From UBA5109 sp965661005 (GTDB lineage: Bacteria; Pseudomonadota; Gammaproteobacteria; Pseudomonadales; Pseudohongiellaceae), in contig CBFICB010000010.1 of the NCBI GenBank assembly GCA_965661005.1, positions 1 to 45,979 of the forward strand: DNA of 45,979 nucleotides. The letters are read 5' to 3'. Below, in pieces: positions 26,049 to 33,715 of this stretch (positions are counted from its first letter, which is position 1; every line of letters begins with the position of its first letter). The position numbers and the translations under genes were made by a program. The notes beneath the pieces were generated by a model. That model did no database searches, had not been told where the DNA came from, and saw only the letters and a list, made by a program, of their open reading frames with translations.

Positions 26049-26966
26049 TCAGGCCTGGAATAAATCTTCTATGGATAAATAACGTTCGCCGGAGTCATAT
26101 GAGAACACTAGGACGCTTGAACCAGCAGGAATATCATTAAGCTTCTGTGCTACTGCAGCAAGCGATGCGCCTGAGGAAATGCCAATAAAAATACCTTCTT
26201 CTTTGGTGCAACGACGCGCCATCTCAAAAGCTTCTTCTTCAGTGACAGCAATCGTGCCATCTAAGATGTCAGTGTTGAGCACTTCTGGAATAAAGCCGGC
26301 ACCAATACCCTGAATTCTATGCAGACCTTTTTCCATTCCTGCAATGACTTGAGATTTGACAGGCTCGACTGCAAAAACTTTCATTTCAGGAAATTTTGCC
26401 TTTAGAATTTCAGCACAACCGGTAATGTGACCGCCGGTTCCAACGCCAGTAATTAAGTAGTCTACGCCATTAGGAAAGTCAGCCAGTATTTCCTGTGCTG
26501 TGGTTTCCTTATGCACCGCTACATTAACAGGATTGGAGAATTGCGAAGGCATCCAGGCATTGTCATATTCAGTCAACAATTCATTGGCTCTTTCTATGCA
26601 GCCCCCCATACCAAGTTCTTTAGGCGTCAGTACCAGTTCAGCACCAAGTGCAGCCATATAACGACGTCTTTCAATAGACATTGATTCTGGCATAGTCAAA
26701 ATAAGGCGATAGCCTTTAACCGCCGCTACCATGGCGAGGCCAATACCGGTATTGCCCGATGTGGGTTCGATGATAATACTACCTTCAGAGAGTTCGCCAC
26801 TTTGTTCAGCGGCTTCAATCATGGCTAGTGCAATGCGGTCTTTAATGCTGCCACCAGGATTAGCACGCTCGGCTTTCATCCAAATCTCTGCTTTATCGCC
26901 AAGCACATGATTTATTCGAATGTGAGGAGTATTGCCAATGCTCTCAAGAATATTGTTGAATTTCAT
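26049..26966 (-). CDS. cysK: Cysteine synthase A (O-acetylserine sulfhydrylase)
   Basis: Makes L-cysteine from O-acetylserine and sulfide in the cytoplasm. The 305-residue PLP enzyme carries Lys42 in NPGGSIKDRIA (Schiff-base lysine), the substrate loop PTSGNTGIGLA, and the PLP-phosphate-binding GVGTGGHITG; the C-terminal IFIGISSGASLAA binds cofactor. A very strong GGGAGGAC ribosome site precedes the ATG. It heads a same-strand run with the MFS exporter. A small dyad lies in its upstream region. Confidence 0.94.
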   Translation of the reverse strand: MKFNNILESIGNTPHIRINHVLGDKAEIWMKAERANPGGSIKDRIALAMIEAAEQSGELSEGSIIIEPTSGNTGIGLAMVAAVKGYRLILTMPESMSIERRRYMAALGAELVLTPKELGMGGCIERANELLTEYDNAWMPSQFSNPVNVAVHKETTAQEILADFPNGVDYLITGVGTGGHITGCAEILKAKFPEMKVFAVEPVKSQVIAGMEKGLHRIQGIGAGFIPEVLNTDILDGTIAVTEEEAFEMARRCTKEEGIFIGISSGASLAAVAQKLNDIPAGSSVLVFSYDSGERYLSIEDLFQA

Positions 26967-27035
26967 ATTGTCCTCCCGAGGAAAGGGCTTACAAAAGGGG
27001 TTTGATTGACAGCAGGGGAATATAGCATAGGGTAA

Positions 27036-27050
27036 TTGTCAATTCGACAA
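27036..27050. promoter_or_regulatory. Dyad upstream of cysK
   Basis: TTGTC-N5-GACAA (27036-27050) is a perfect 5-base inverted repeat in the divergent region between cysK and the first SirB2 gene, about 70 bases before the cysK start. It could be an operator. No known factor is assigned. Confidence 0.25.
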
Positions 27051-27174
27051 GTGATCTTCTTTACGCAAAGCATCAAATACTTTTTTAGTGCACAAGGTGC
27101 CTGTCATTTTTAGCTTAATTCAAGTAGGCTTTAGCGTTTTTTCTTCAGACATAAAACAGTTCAGATAAAATCAA

Positions 27175-27561
27175 ATGTATCTAGCACTTAAGACCCTACA
27201 TATGACATTTGCCTTGTTGAGCTTCACAGGGTTTTTGCTACGTTCCTATTTAATGTTTATTGATTCTAAATGGTTAAACCATAAGGTAGTGCTAATTGCT
27301 CCTCACCTGATTGATGGTTTGTTTCTGACCTGTGGGTTTTGGATGGCATTTATGGTGAATTTTGGCCTTTTCAACCAGCCCTGGTTAAGCATGAAGGTGC
27401 TATTGCTGATGTTTTATCTGTTTTTTGTAGGTATGACACTTAGCAGAGGCAAAACCAAATCTATAAGAGTCATTTCTTTCTTTTGCGCCTTGCTTACCTT
27501 TTTATATATTGTTGGCATAGCTATCAATAAAACCGCATATAGCTGGTTTGTTTTGGTGTGA
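27175..27561 (+). CDS. SirB2 family membrane protein (copy 1)
   Basis: A 128-residue protein with four membrane helices and the SirB2 pattern: a helix-1 His (LKTLHMTFALLSFTGFLLRSY), APHLIDGLFLTCGFW in helix 2 and a final YIVGIAINKTAYSW. The family (PF04247) has no established biochemistry; in many Gammaproteobacteria it neighbours prmC/prfA or kdsA, which are not here. Six bases separate it from a second, related copy. The start codon has no strong ribosome site. Confidence 0.85.
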   Translation: MYLALKTLHMTFALLSFTGFLLRSYLMFIDSKWLNHKVVLIAPHLIDGLFLTCGFWMAFMVNFGLFNQPWLSMKVLLLMFYLFFVGMTLSRGKTKSIRVISFFCALLTFLYIVGIAINKTAYSWFVLV

Positions 27562-27567
27562 TCAGAC

Positions 27568-27966
27568 ATGGATACTTACCTTATTCAAAAAACTATCCAT
27601 ATTAGTTGTGCCTCATTGAGCATTGGTGGTTTCTTGTTACGAGGCTACTGGATGATTCGGGAGTCATCACTGCTTTACTTAAAGCCCGTTAAGATACTTC
27701 CACATATTGTTGATACCTTGTTGCTGCTAAGCGCTATAGGCTTGCTGTTTATTTTAGGATTTGGTTTGTTATATCAGGGCTGGCTTTTCCATAAAGTAGG
27801 GCTACTAATTGTGTATATTGTGCTGGGGGTGATCGCGCTGGGAAATAAATATTCCAAACCTAAAAGGATTGCCGCATTTTTTGGTGCAGTATTTGTGTTT
27901 TTTTACATAGTGGGCCTTGCTGTAAGCAAAACGGCAATGAGTTGGTTAGTTTTCGTTTTGTATTAA
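27568..27966 (+). CDS. SirB2 family membrane protein (copy 2)
   Basis: A 132-residue paralogue of the preceding gene with the same four-helix plan: KTIHISCASLSIGGFLLRGYW, LPHIVDTLLLLSAIGLL, YIVGLAVSKTAMSW. The copies share the order of motifs but are clearly diverged, so the duplication is old. The last 21 bases overlap, tail to tail, the end of the minus-strand gene that follows. Function is unknown. Two copies could form a heteromeric membrane unit. Confidence 0.85.
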   Translation: MDTYLIQKTIHISCASLSIGGFLLRGYWMIRESSLLYLKPVKILPHIVDTLLLLSAIGLLFILGFGLLYQGWLFHKVGLLIVYIVLGVIALGNKYSKPKRIAAFFGAVFVFFYIVGLAVSKTAMSWLVFVLY

Positions 27967-28515
27967 GCGGTCATAGACACGCAACAATTCAATTGGGGCG
28001 CCAAAGAATTTTGGCTGAATAAATAGTTCAACGCTTAATTGCATGCCATCTTCACTTAGGCTGTAAAGCTCATCAGTAAAGCCGCCATCTCGAGGGCGAC
28101 CTTCAACAATAAGTTGATTCTCTTCCCAATGCCCAAAAGAAAAATCATCGACTTCATTGGTTCCGCTTAAGCTGATTCTGTTGCCCCGATTGTCCATATA
28201 AATCGGCCGCAAAAATTCACCATATTGAAAGGTATATTCAGCGGGGCTAACAGATATATCCAAAGTGCGTTCATAGGAAATAAAATCATATAATTCCTGC
28301 TCAACGGGACCGCCTCTGTAGAATTCATCATCGCGATTAAAAAAGCCTTTAGTCGCTTTTCCACCGGCAGCTATTATGGCAAGTTCTACTTTGTCATCAG
28401 TAACATCACTTAATTCTGCATTAATAATCCAGCTTCCTGCCAGGGCTGACTCTTGAGCAGCAGCAGGTCTTGAGCAAAAAACTAATACGAATAAAGAAAT
28501 GTATAGTAAACGCAT
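27946..28515 (-). CDS. Secreted hypothetical protein
   Basis: A 189-residue protein with a signal peptide (LLYISLFVLVFCSRPAAAQE; cleavage near residue 21). The mature part begins LAGSWIINAELSD and reads as a beta-rich, lipocalin-like domain of the kind seen in many aquatic Gammaproteobacteria; the strands alternate (FSFGHWEENQLIVEG, ELYSLSEDGMQLSVEL). I cannot name a family. Its 3' end overlaps the second SirB2 gene on the other strand. It is divergent from the kinase gene. Confidence 0.7.
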   Translation of the reverse strand: MRLLYISLFVLVFCSRPAAAQESALAGSWIINAELSDVTDDKVELAIIAAGGKATKGFFNRDDEFYRGGPVEQELYDFISYERTLDISVSPAEYTFQYGEFLRPIYMDNRGNRISLSGTNEVDDFSFGHWEENQLIVEGRPRDGGFTDELYSLSEDGMQLSVELFIQPKFFGAPIELLRVYDRLIQNEN

Positions 28516-28584
28516 AGTGAAAGTTTAGAATTTTTTGTAGCATAATGCTAAAGTTATCTGAGTTTTACTTGGAGTAAAATTTTA

Positions 28585-29478
28585 TTGTCATCACCACAAA
28601 ACATAAAGTCAGCTCTTACACATTTTATTGAAACTGAGATGCTGCCTTTCGAGTATCTGCAAACTGTTGAGCAATGGTATATGCCATTGGCACAGGATAT
28701 TTTAACAAAAGTCAGTTCCCGTCAGAGCACACTTATATTGGGTATCCATGGTTGTCAGGGTAGTGGCAAGTCGACCTTGGCGGCCCTATTGGTGCTTTTA
28801 TTAAAAGAGATGCAGGGCGTAAGCAGTATTAATTTATCCTTGGATGATTTTTATTTAACCCATGCAAAGCGTGAAGAACTGGCGGGGACTATTCACCCCT
28901 TATTAATCACTCGAGGAGTGCCTGGTACTCATGATATTGGCTTGGCGATAAAAACCATAAAGGCCTTGTGTAAAAACGGAGAAGTTGCCATTCCCAGATT
29001 TAATAAAGCTAATGATGATCGCGAAGCAATATCGAATTGGCCGCTCGTTGTGGCGCCGGTTGATGTCATTATCATTGAAGGCTGGTGTCTTGGCGTTACT
29101 CCACAGTCAGAACCTGAGTTAAAGGCGCCAGTAAATACTCTTGAAGCAGAAGAAGATAATGGTCAGTGGCGAAGATACGTCAACGAACAGCTTGCGGGAG
29201 AATATCAGGAATTATTTAAATTATTGGACATGCTGCTTATGTTAAAGGCGCCTGACTTTGCAAATGTACTGGAATGGCGCTTGCAACAAGAAAACAAACT
29301 GAAGCAAAAAAGTGATTACTCCAACGGTAATAAACTTATGAGCAAAGAGGAATTGCTACGGTTTATTTCTCACTATGACCGCTTGACTCGTCATGCCCTA
29401 CAAACCGTACCAACATTAGCTGATGTGGTTTACCAGTTAAATGATAGGCAGGGCATACAAGCGAGATTGAAAGGCTGA
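28585..29478 (+). CDS. P-loop kinase, D-glycerate 3-kinase/Tda10-like
   Basis: A 297-residue cytoplasmic protein with Walker A at residues about 53-64 (GIHGCQGSGKST), a SLDDFYLTHAKRE segment and VDVIIIEGWCLG (Walker B-like). The whole layout matches the D-glycerate 3-kinase (GlxK/plant GLYK)/Tda10 group within the uridine-kinase-like P-loop family. Phosphorylation of D-glycerate is the likely reaction but is not proved. The start is a TTG with GGAG ten bases upstream; no ATG closer to the N-terminus fits. Confidence 0.82.
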   Translation: MSSPQNIKSALTHFIETEMLPFEYLQTVEQWYMPLAQDILTKVSSRQSTLILGIHGCQGSGKSTLAALLVLLLKEMQGVSSINLSLDDFYLTHAKREELAGTIHPLLITRGVPGTHDIGLAIKTIKALCKNGEVAIPRFNKANDDREAISNWPLVVAPVDVIIIEGWCLGVTPQSEPELKAPVNTLEAEEDNGQWRRYVNEQLAGEYQELFKLLDMLLMLKAPDFANVLEWRLQQENKLKQKSDYSNGNKLMSKEELLRFISHYDRLTRHALQTVPTLADVVYQLNDRQGIQARLKG

Positions 29479-29515
29479 ATTGATCGTTTAATAATTACTT
29501 AGAGTTAGGTAATGT

Positions 29516-29905
29516 TTAAAAGGGCAGCATGACGCCATCTAGGGTATTAAAGTCTTCGCTCATTGGCGTGTCACTGGCTTCAATACCGTTTTTGCTAAGA
29601 ATAAAAGCAACTGTGGCGACATATTCTTCAAGGTCCAGCAGTTTTCCGTTGCCTTCCGGCATTTCTTCCCAGGTGAATCTGGCAAGTTCACCAAGCGTTT
29701 TGCCTCCCCATTTCATTTCAAAAAAGAAGCCTTTTATCGGTGTGGCAAATTGGCCGTTATCTAAATTAGTGCCATGACATACTTGGCAATGTTGTACATA
29801 GATCTCATTGCCCTGTTCTACTTGTTCACTGTTAAAAGTAATCTCTTGAGCGTAATTAAAACTGCTCAATAATAATAAAATTGCTGCTGCTATTAACTTC
29901 TTCAT
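29516..29905 (-). CDS. Small periplasmic c-type cytochrome
   Basis: About 129 residues from ATG 29905; the frame is open to 29962, but MKKLIAAAILLLLSSFNYAQ is an obvious signal peptide. One heme motif, C40-Q-V-C43-H44, follows EQGNEIYVQHCQ, and a Met-containing EEMPEGNGK probably supplies the other axial ligand. The plan resembles the small cytochromes that accept electrons from PQQ alcohol dehydrogenases (GTNLDNGQFATPIKG), but no such enzyme is nearby. It is convergent with the kinase gene. Confidence 0.85.
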   Translation of the reverse strand: MKKLIAAAILLLLSSFNYAQEITFNSEQVEQGNEIYVQHCQVCHGTNLDNGQFATPIKGFFFEMKWGGKTLGELARFTWEEMPEGNGKLLDLEEYVATVAFILSKNGIEASDTPMSEDFNTLDGVMLPF

Positions 29906-30023
29906 AACACTATGTTTTATAACCTTTATATATCCAATATTGTCTAAATGCAGGCGCTGCATTTTTAAAAGAATGATTTTATCATAAACTTTTAGTTATG
30001 CGCTTGCTTTAAGTAAGAGAGTA

Positions 30024-31175
30024 TCAGAGTTTTATGAACAGAGGCTTAATTAGTCGTCGATAGGCTAATGCGAACCCAGTCCAGACCATTAGTAATGCAG
30101 CAAAAGATACTATTCCTGCTATTGTTTGCCCCCAGAAACCCAGCACTTCTCCAGTGTGCAGAAAGCGAATAATCCTGCGGGTTCTTTGTCCAGGACTAAG
30201 ATCACTTAAACCAGACCAGTCAAGCATCTCTCCATTGCTGCGATCAAGAGACAAGGTAAATTGTCTTTGTGGCTGGCCGCCCAGACTTTGATTGATCGAG
30301 AACTGAACCTTATCTGTATTCTCGTCTGGCAAAGTCATGGAGATAGATTGCCAATTGCTCAGGGTTTGTTCTGTTACTATTTGCGCAGAAAGGAGCAGTT
30401 CATCGAGGTTTAGATAATTTGGCATGGATAAAATTGTGTTGCTGGGACTGTCTGCTTGATTGATTGAAGTCTGCCTTCTTTGTGGTGCTTCTTCCCCATA
30501 TACCTGATACACCAGATTATTTGCCCATGAGTAATTAAACACGCTAGCTGTAGCGACGATGATTGCCAGGGGTAACGCACACCAGATCCCAAAAACATGG
30601 TGCCAGTTAAAATCACGAGCTTTACTGCTGAGTGGTCCAGTATTAATCAGCAACCGGGTTCTGAACTGGACCCAACGCCAGATTTTGGGAAGCCATAAAT
30701 AGATACCACTGAGGATTAGAAATAAAAAAACCAGATTGGATGCGCCAGTAATGGAGCGAGCTGTAGCTCGATCTTCACCACTCATATTAAACCAGCGGTG
30801 CCATCCTGTGACGGCACTAAAAAAATTTTCCAAAGCAGGGGAGCCGACCTGCATCTCTTCGCCAGTATAGGGATTCAACTGAATGCTGTTATTGCGACCC
30901 TGTCTAAGACTAATAGGCGCACCAGGGTGGTTAATGACAATCACGGTATCGGGGGAAAATTCAGAATTTCTGTACTTGCTAATTTCAATAAGGTTATCAA
31001 TCGATGCAGCCATAGCTTGGTGCTGATCGACATATAAATAGTCTGCACGCGCAAACCAATTCTCTATTTGGCGCTCATAGGTGATTAATACGCCAGTCAA
31101 AGACATCATGAAAATGACTAAACCAGCGAGCAACCCGCTAATTAAATGCGCCCAAAAAAGGATCTTTCTAAACAT
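30024..31175 (-). CDS. PepSY-associated transmembrane protein (iron-regulated)
   Basis: A 383-residue inner-membrane protein with four helices: the first is in FWAHLISGLLAGLVIFMMSLTGVLITYERQ, then VTGWHRWFN with conserved histidines, HHVFGIWCALPLAIIVATAS, and a C-terminal LHTGEVLGFWGQTIAGIVSF helix. This is the PepSY_TM family, whose conserved His residues suggest heme binding; members are linked to siderophore-iron uptake and reduction (FsrB/PiuB type). Its promoter carries a Fur-like box (separate entry), which agrees with that role. No siderophore receptor is adjacent, although a TonB-dependent receptor lies 4 kb away. Confidence 0.88.
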   Translation of the reverse strand: MFRKILFWAHLISGLLAGLVIFMMSLTGVLITYERQIENWFARADYLYVDQHQAMAASIDNLIEISKYRNSEFSPDTVIVINHPGAPISLRQGRNNSIQLNPYTGEEMQVGSPALENFFSAVTGWHRWFNMSGEDRATARSITGASNLVFLFLILSGIYLWLPKIWRWVQFRTRLLINTGPLSSKARDFNWHHVFGIWCALPLAIIVATASVFNYSWANNLVYQVYGEEAPQRRQTSINQADSPSNTILSMPNYLNLDELLLSAQIVTEQTLSNWQSISMTLPDENTDKVQFSINQSLGGQPQRQFTLSLDRSNGEMLDWSGLSDLSPGQRTRRIIRFLHTGEVLGFWGQTIAGIVSFAALLMVWTGFALAYRRLIKPLFIKL

Positions 31176-31202
31176 TTTTATACCACATCATTAGCTTTGT
31201 TA

Positions 31203-31231
31203 ATGATAATGCAAATGATAAGCGTTCTCAA
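31203..31231 (-). promoter_or_regulatory. Fur box overlapping a sigma70 promoter of the PepSY gene
   Basis: On the minus strand, -35 TTGAGA (31226-31231) and -10 TATCAT (31203-31208) are spaced 17 bases. The spacer and -35 hold GCAAATGATAAGCGTTCTC (31211-31229, plus-strand reading), which matches the 19-base Fur consensus GATAATGATAATCATTATC at 14 positions by hand count. It lies about 30-55 bases before the start codon, so iron-loaded Fur would block the polymerase. Confidence 0.7.
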
Positions 31232-31332
31232 TAATTGTAAATATTGATAATGTTTGAATGAGGCTTTTTTGTGCCAAGTTGATCGGCTACAATTCTGTAT
31301 TAGGTGTTTATTCATTAAAAAATTGGAATGTC

Positions 31333-32115
31333 ATGAAAAAGCTATTAATTGGTCTGGGAATTGTCGTCATCTTAATAGGCGGTGGGGCTGTATTCGTTTT
31401 AAGTAATTTAAACAGTTTGGTAAAAACCGCTATTGAAACTTACGGCTCTGAAGCTGTTGGATCACAGGTATCGGTGGGTTCCGTTGATATCAATTTAACA
31501 GAAGGATCTGCCGCTATTTATGATTTCAGTATTGCCAATCCACCAGGCTTTAGTGATCAAATGATGCTGAGCTTTGCTGAAGTAAGTGTTGATATAGATG
31601 TTTCAACAGTTAATAGTGAGATGATTGGCATAGATAGCATTGTCGCCAGAGAGCCATTTGTTCTTTATGAAAGAGCCAATGGAACGACCAATATAGATAC
31701 CGTCAATGCTCGATTTGCCAGCGATGAAGTTGATGAGCCAGTAGACAATACAAGCGCAGACTCTGAGCTGCAATTGTATATAGTCTCTATTCTGGTTGAG
31801 AGTATTCAGGCCGAAGTCGCAGGGGAAGGCCTACCGGACCTGACATTTGATTTAGGCGATATATACCTGCAGGAACTTCAGGGCAGTCCTGACGAAATTG
31901 CGTCTCAAATTATTGCGCCCTTAATGACTCAGGTTTCATCTAGTGCAGCGTCTGCGCTATTAACGGCTACTACTGAGTTGCTTACCGATGGTCTGGAGGG
32001 TGCTACAGAAAGCCTTGAAAATTTAGGCGGCACACTGGAAGAAGGCCTTGAGGAAGGACTTAATGACGTAGGTGATGCGCTGGAAGAAGGGCTTGGTAAT
32101 TTATTTGGTAATTAG
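31333..32115 (+). CDS. AsmA-like membrane-anchored protein with amphipathic C-terminal repeats
   Basis: 260 residues from ATG 31333; upstream in-frame codons from 31258 look non-coding. One N-terminal helix (LLIGLGIVVILIGGGAVFVL) anchors a periplasmic domain like the start of AsmA/DUF748 proteins: VKTAIETYGSEAVGSQVSVG, then SVDIDVSTVNSEMIGIDSIV. The last 60 residues are repetitive, with ASALLTATTELLTDGLEGA followed by recurring LEEGL units, predicted as an acidic amphipathic helix. AsmA relatives act in envelope lipid handling; that is inference for this one. Confidence 0.7.
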   Translation: MKKLLIGLGIVVILIGGGAVFVLSNLNSLVKTAIETYGSEAVGSQVSVGSVDINLTEGSAAIYDFSIANPPGFSDQMMLSFAEVSVDIDVSTVNSEMIGIDSIVAREPFVLYERANGTTNIDTVNARFASDEVDEPVDNTSADSELQLYIVSILVESIQAEVAGEGLPDLTFDLGDIYLQELQGSPDEIASQIIAPLMTQVSSSAASALLTATTELLTDGLEGATESLENLGGTLEEGLEEGLNDVGDALEEGLGNLFGN

Positions 32116-32169
32116 CTGGTTTTTTACGATAGCCCCTGTTCAACTAATCAAGTTTAGGAATTAATCACC

Positions 32170-32586
32170 TTGGAAAATCATAAATCTCGAGTCTGGCTCG
32201 ATTTGTCTGTTGCATTTATCTTGCTTGCGCTATTGATTGGTGGGGGTGTGCTGATTTATCAGCTTAACTTTGATGCCATGGAAGTAGAAATTGATGATGC
32301 CATAGCGCAGAGAGGGCAGGAAATATCGACTCAGGAAGGCTGTATTGCCTGCCATACAGTTGATGGCAGCCTCGGTGTTGGGCCAAGCTGGCAGGGCATG
32401 ATGGGCAGAATAGAGACTCTGGAAGATGGCACCAGCATTGTCGTTGATGAAGAATATTTTCGTGAATCAATTCGTTATGCCAATCGAAAAATGGTGGCAG
32501 GCTACCCCAGAGTTATGCCAAGTTACTTATTGGAAGAGGAAGAATTACTTGCTCTGATCGCCTTCGCGCATCGTTTGTCTCAGTAA
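32170..32586 (+). CDS. Membrane-anchored c-type cytochrome
   Basis: A 138-residue protein with an N-terminal uncleaved helix (LSVAFILLALLIGGGVLIYQ, residues about 12-31), a short spacer and one heme motif C58-I-A-C61-H62 in QEGCIACHTVDGSLGVGPSW. A Met ligand is likely in YPRVMPSYLL. The GPSWQGMMGR and PSYLLEEEELLALIAF pattern is that of the cytochrome domain fused to subunit II of caa3-type oxidases, but here it stands alone. The start is a TTG with AGGA about ten bases upstream; no better ATG exists. Confidence 0.85.
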   Translation: MENHKSRVWLDLSVAFILLALLIGGGVLIYQLNFDAMEVEIDDAIAQRGQEISTQEGCIACHTVDGSLGVGPSWQGMMGRIETLEDGTSIVVDEEYFRESIRYANRKMVAGYPRVMPSYLLEEEELLALIAFAHRLSQ

Positions 32587-32592
32587 ACTTAG

Positions 32593-33438
32593 CTATTTAT
32601 TATTTGTAAGCGCGCTTTCATAGGCCAATAATATTTTCTTGCGGCTTTTCCCCCAACGAAAATCTCCGCTTTCTCCTACTTTTCGAATGACTCGGTGACA
32701 GGGAATTAAATAAGCAATTTTATTTTGGGCAATAGCAGATGCGGTAGCTCTTGTTGCTGATCTCCTGCCAATAGCTGTCGCTATTTTTTCATAGTTAGAG
32801 ACGGCGCCAAAAGGAATGCTTAATAGTGCTTGCCATATTTGTATCTGAAAGGGCGTGCCTCTTAGTAATAATTTGATTGCTTGCGAAGAATCCGATGAAA
32901 AAAGCTGTTTATGGCTATCAATCGTTCGTTCATGACTGTGTCGTAAATTGGCTAAGAGCCATTCTTCTTTAAAGCTGGCTTCAGTGTCTTCTTTTGAATG
33001 TTCAATGAAGCTGATGTGGCAGATTCCTTTATGCGTTATAGCGAGCAAATATTCGCCGAATGGAGACGAATGAAAACCGTAATAGATTTCCAGGTTTTTA
33101 CCCAGCTTCTTATATTGTGAGGGTGTAATAGCTTCACTTTTGACAAAGAGTTCATGACTGCGACCGCTGCCAGACAAGCCCACCTGATAAGCAGCATCCG
33201 TAGTTGAATAACCCCTGTCTAATAGTACTTTCATATGCTCCCGGGTAAGGAACTGTAGAAAGCGCTTGGGGCTAATACCAACCCAATCGACAAAGAGTCG
33301 TTGAAAATAGAATTCACTCAAACCAGCATGCTGAGCGAGTTCTTTTAAATCGGGTTGTTCACTATAATTTTCCAACAAGTAGTTGATGGACTTTTCGATA
33401 AGGTGGTAGTGATGCTCTGTTGAGTGATTTTTTAGCAT
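32593..33438 (-). CDS. AraC-MGMT fusion: Ada-like O6-alkylguanine-DNA alkyltransferase lacking the Ada zinc domain
   Basis: 281 residues: an AraC-type HTH (about 15-110; LKELAQHAGLSEFYFQRLFVDWVGISP) followed by the methyltransferase domain with active-site Cys247 (LIPCHRVIRKVGESGDFRWG) and the helix FQIQIWQALLSIPFG. It removes alkyl groups from O6-guanine by irreversible transfer to the cysteine. E. coli Ada (354 residues) also has an N-terminal zinc domain with Cys38, the methylphosphotriester sensor; that part is absent here, so the classic self-activation switch is missing. It is convergent with the cytochrome gene, 6 bases apart. Confidence 0.9.
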   Translation of the reverse strand: MLKNHSTEHHYHLIEKSINYLLENYSEQPDLKELAQHAGLSEFYFQRLFVDWVGISPKRFLQFLTREHMKVLLDRGYSTTDAAYQVGLSGSGRSHELFVKSEAITPSQYKKLGKNLEIYYGFHSSPFGEYLLAITHKGICHISFIEHSKEDTEASFKEEWLLANLRHSHERTIDSHKQLFSSDSSQAIKLLLRGTPFQIQIWQALLSIPFGAVSNYEKIATAIGRRSATRATASAIAQNKIAYLIPCHRVIRKVGESGDFRWGKSRKKILLAYESALTNNK

Positions 33439-33715
33439 GTGGAAAATTTACCCGCCTCAACAAGAAAAAGAAATCCGTTTCTTGCGATTTCAAAATTTAA
33501 ATGCTTTTTAAGAGAATCTGCAGGGTATTAATAAAATGCAATAAAACTGAGATTAGCATTAATATAATACTCAGAGTTCAGTTTGCTCAAATAATGCTTA
33601 AAGCTTTACTCAACCACCTGTTTTATGGCACCTTCCTTACCTGTTACAAGAAGAAAAATGAAAACTTCAAAGATATTTTTTTTGATACACAGCGCATTAA
33701 GGCTAAAGAGGAATA

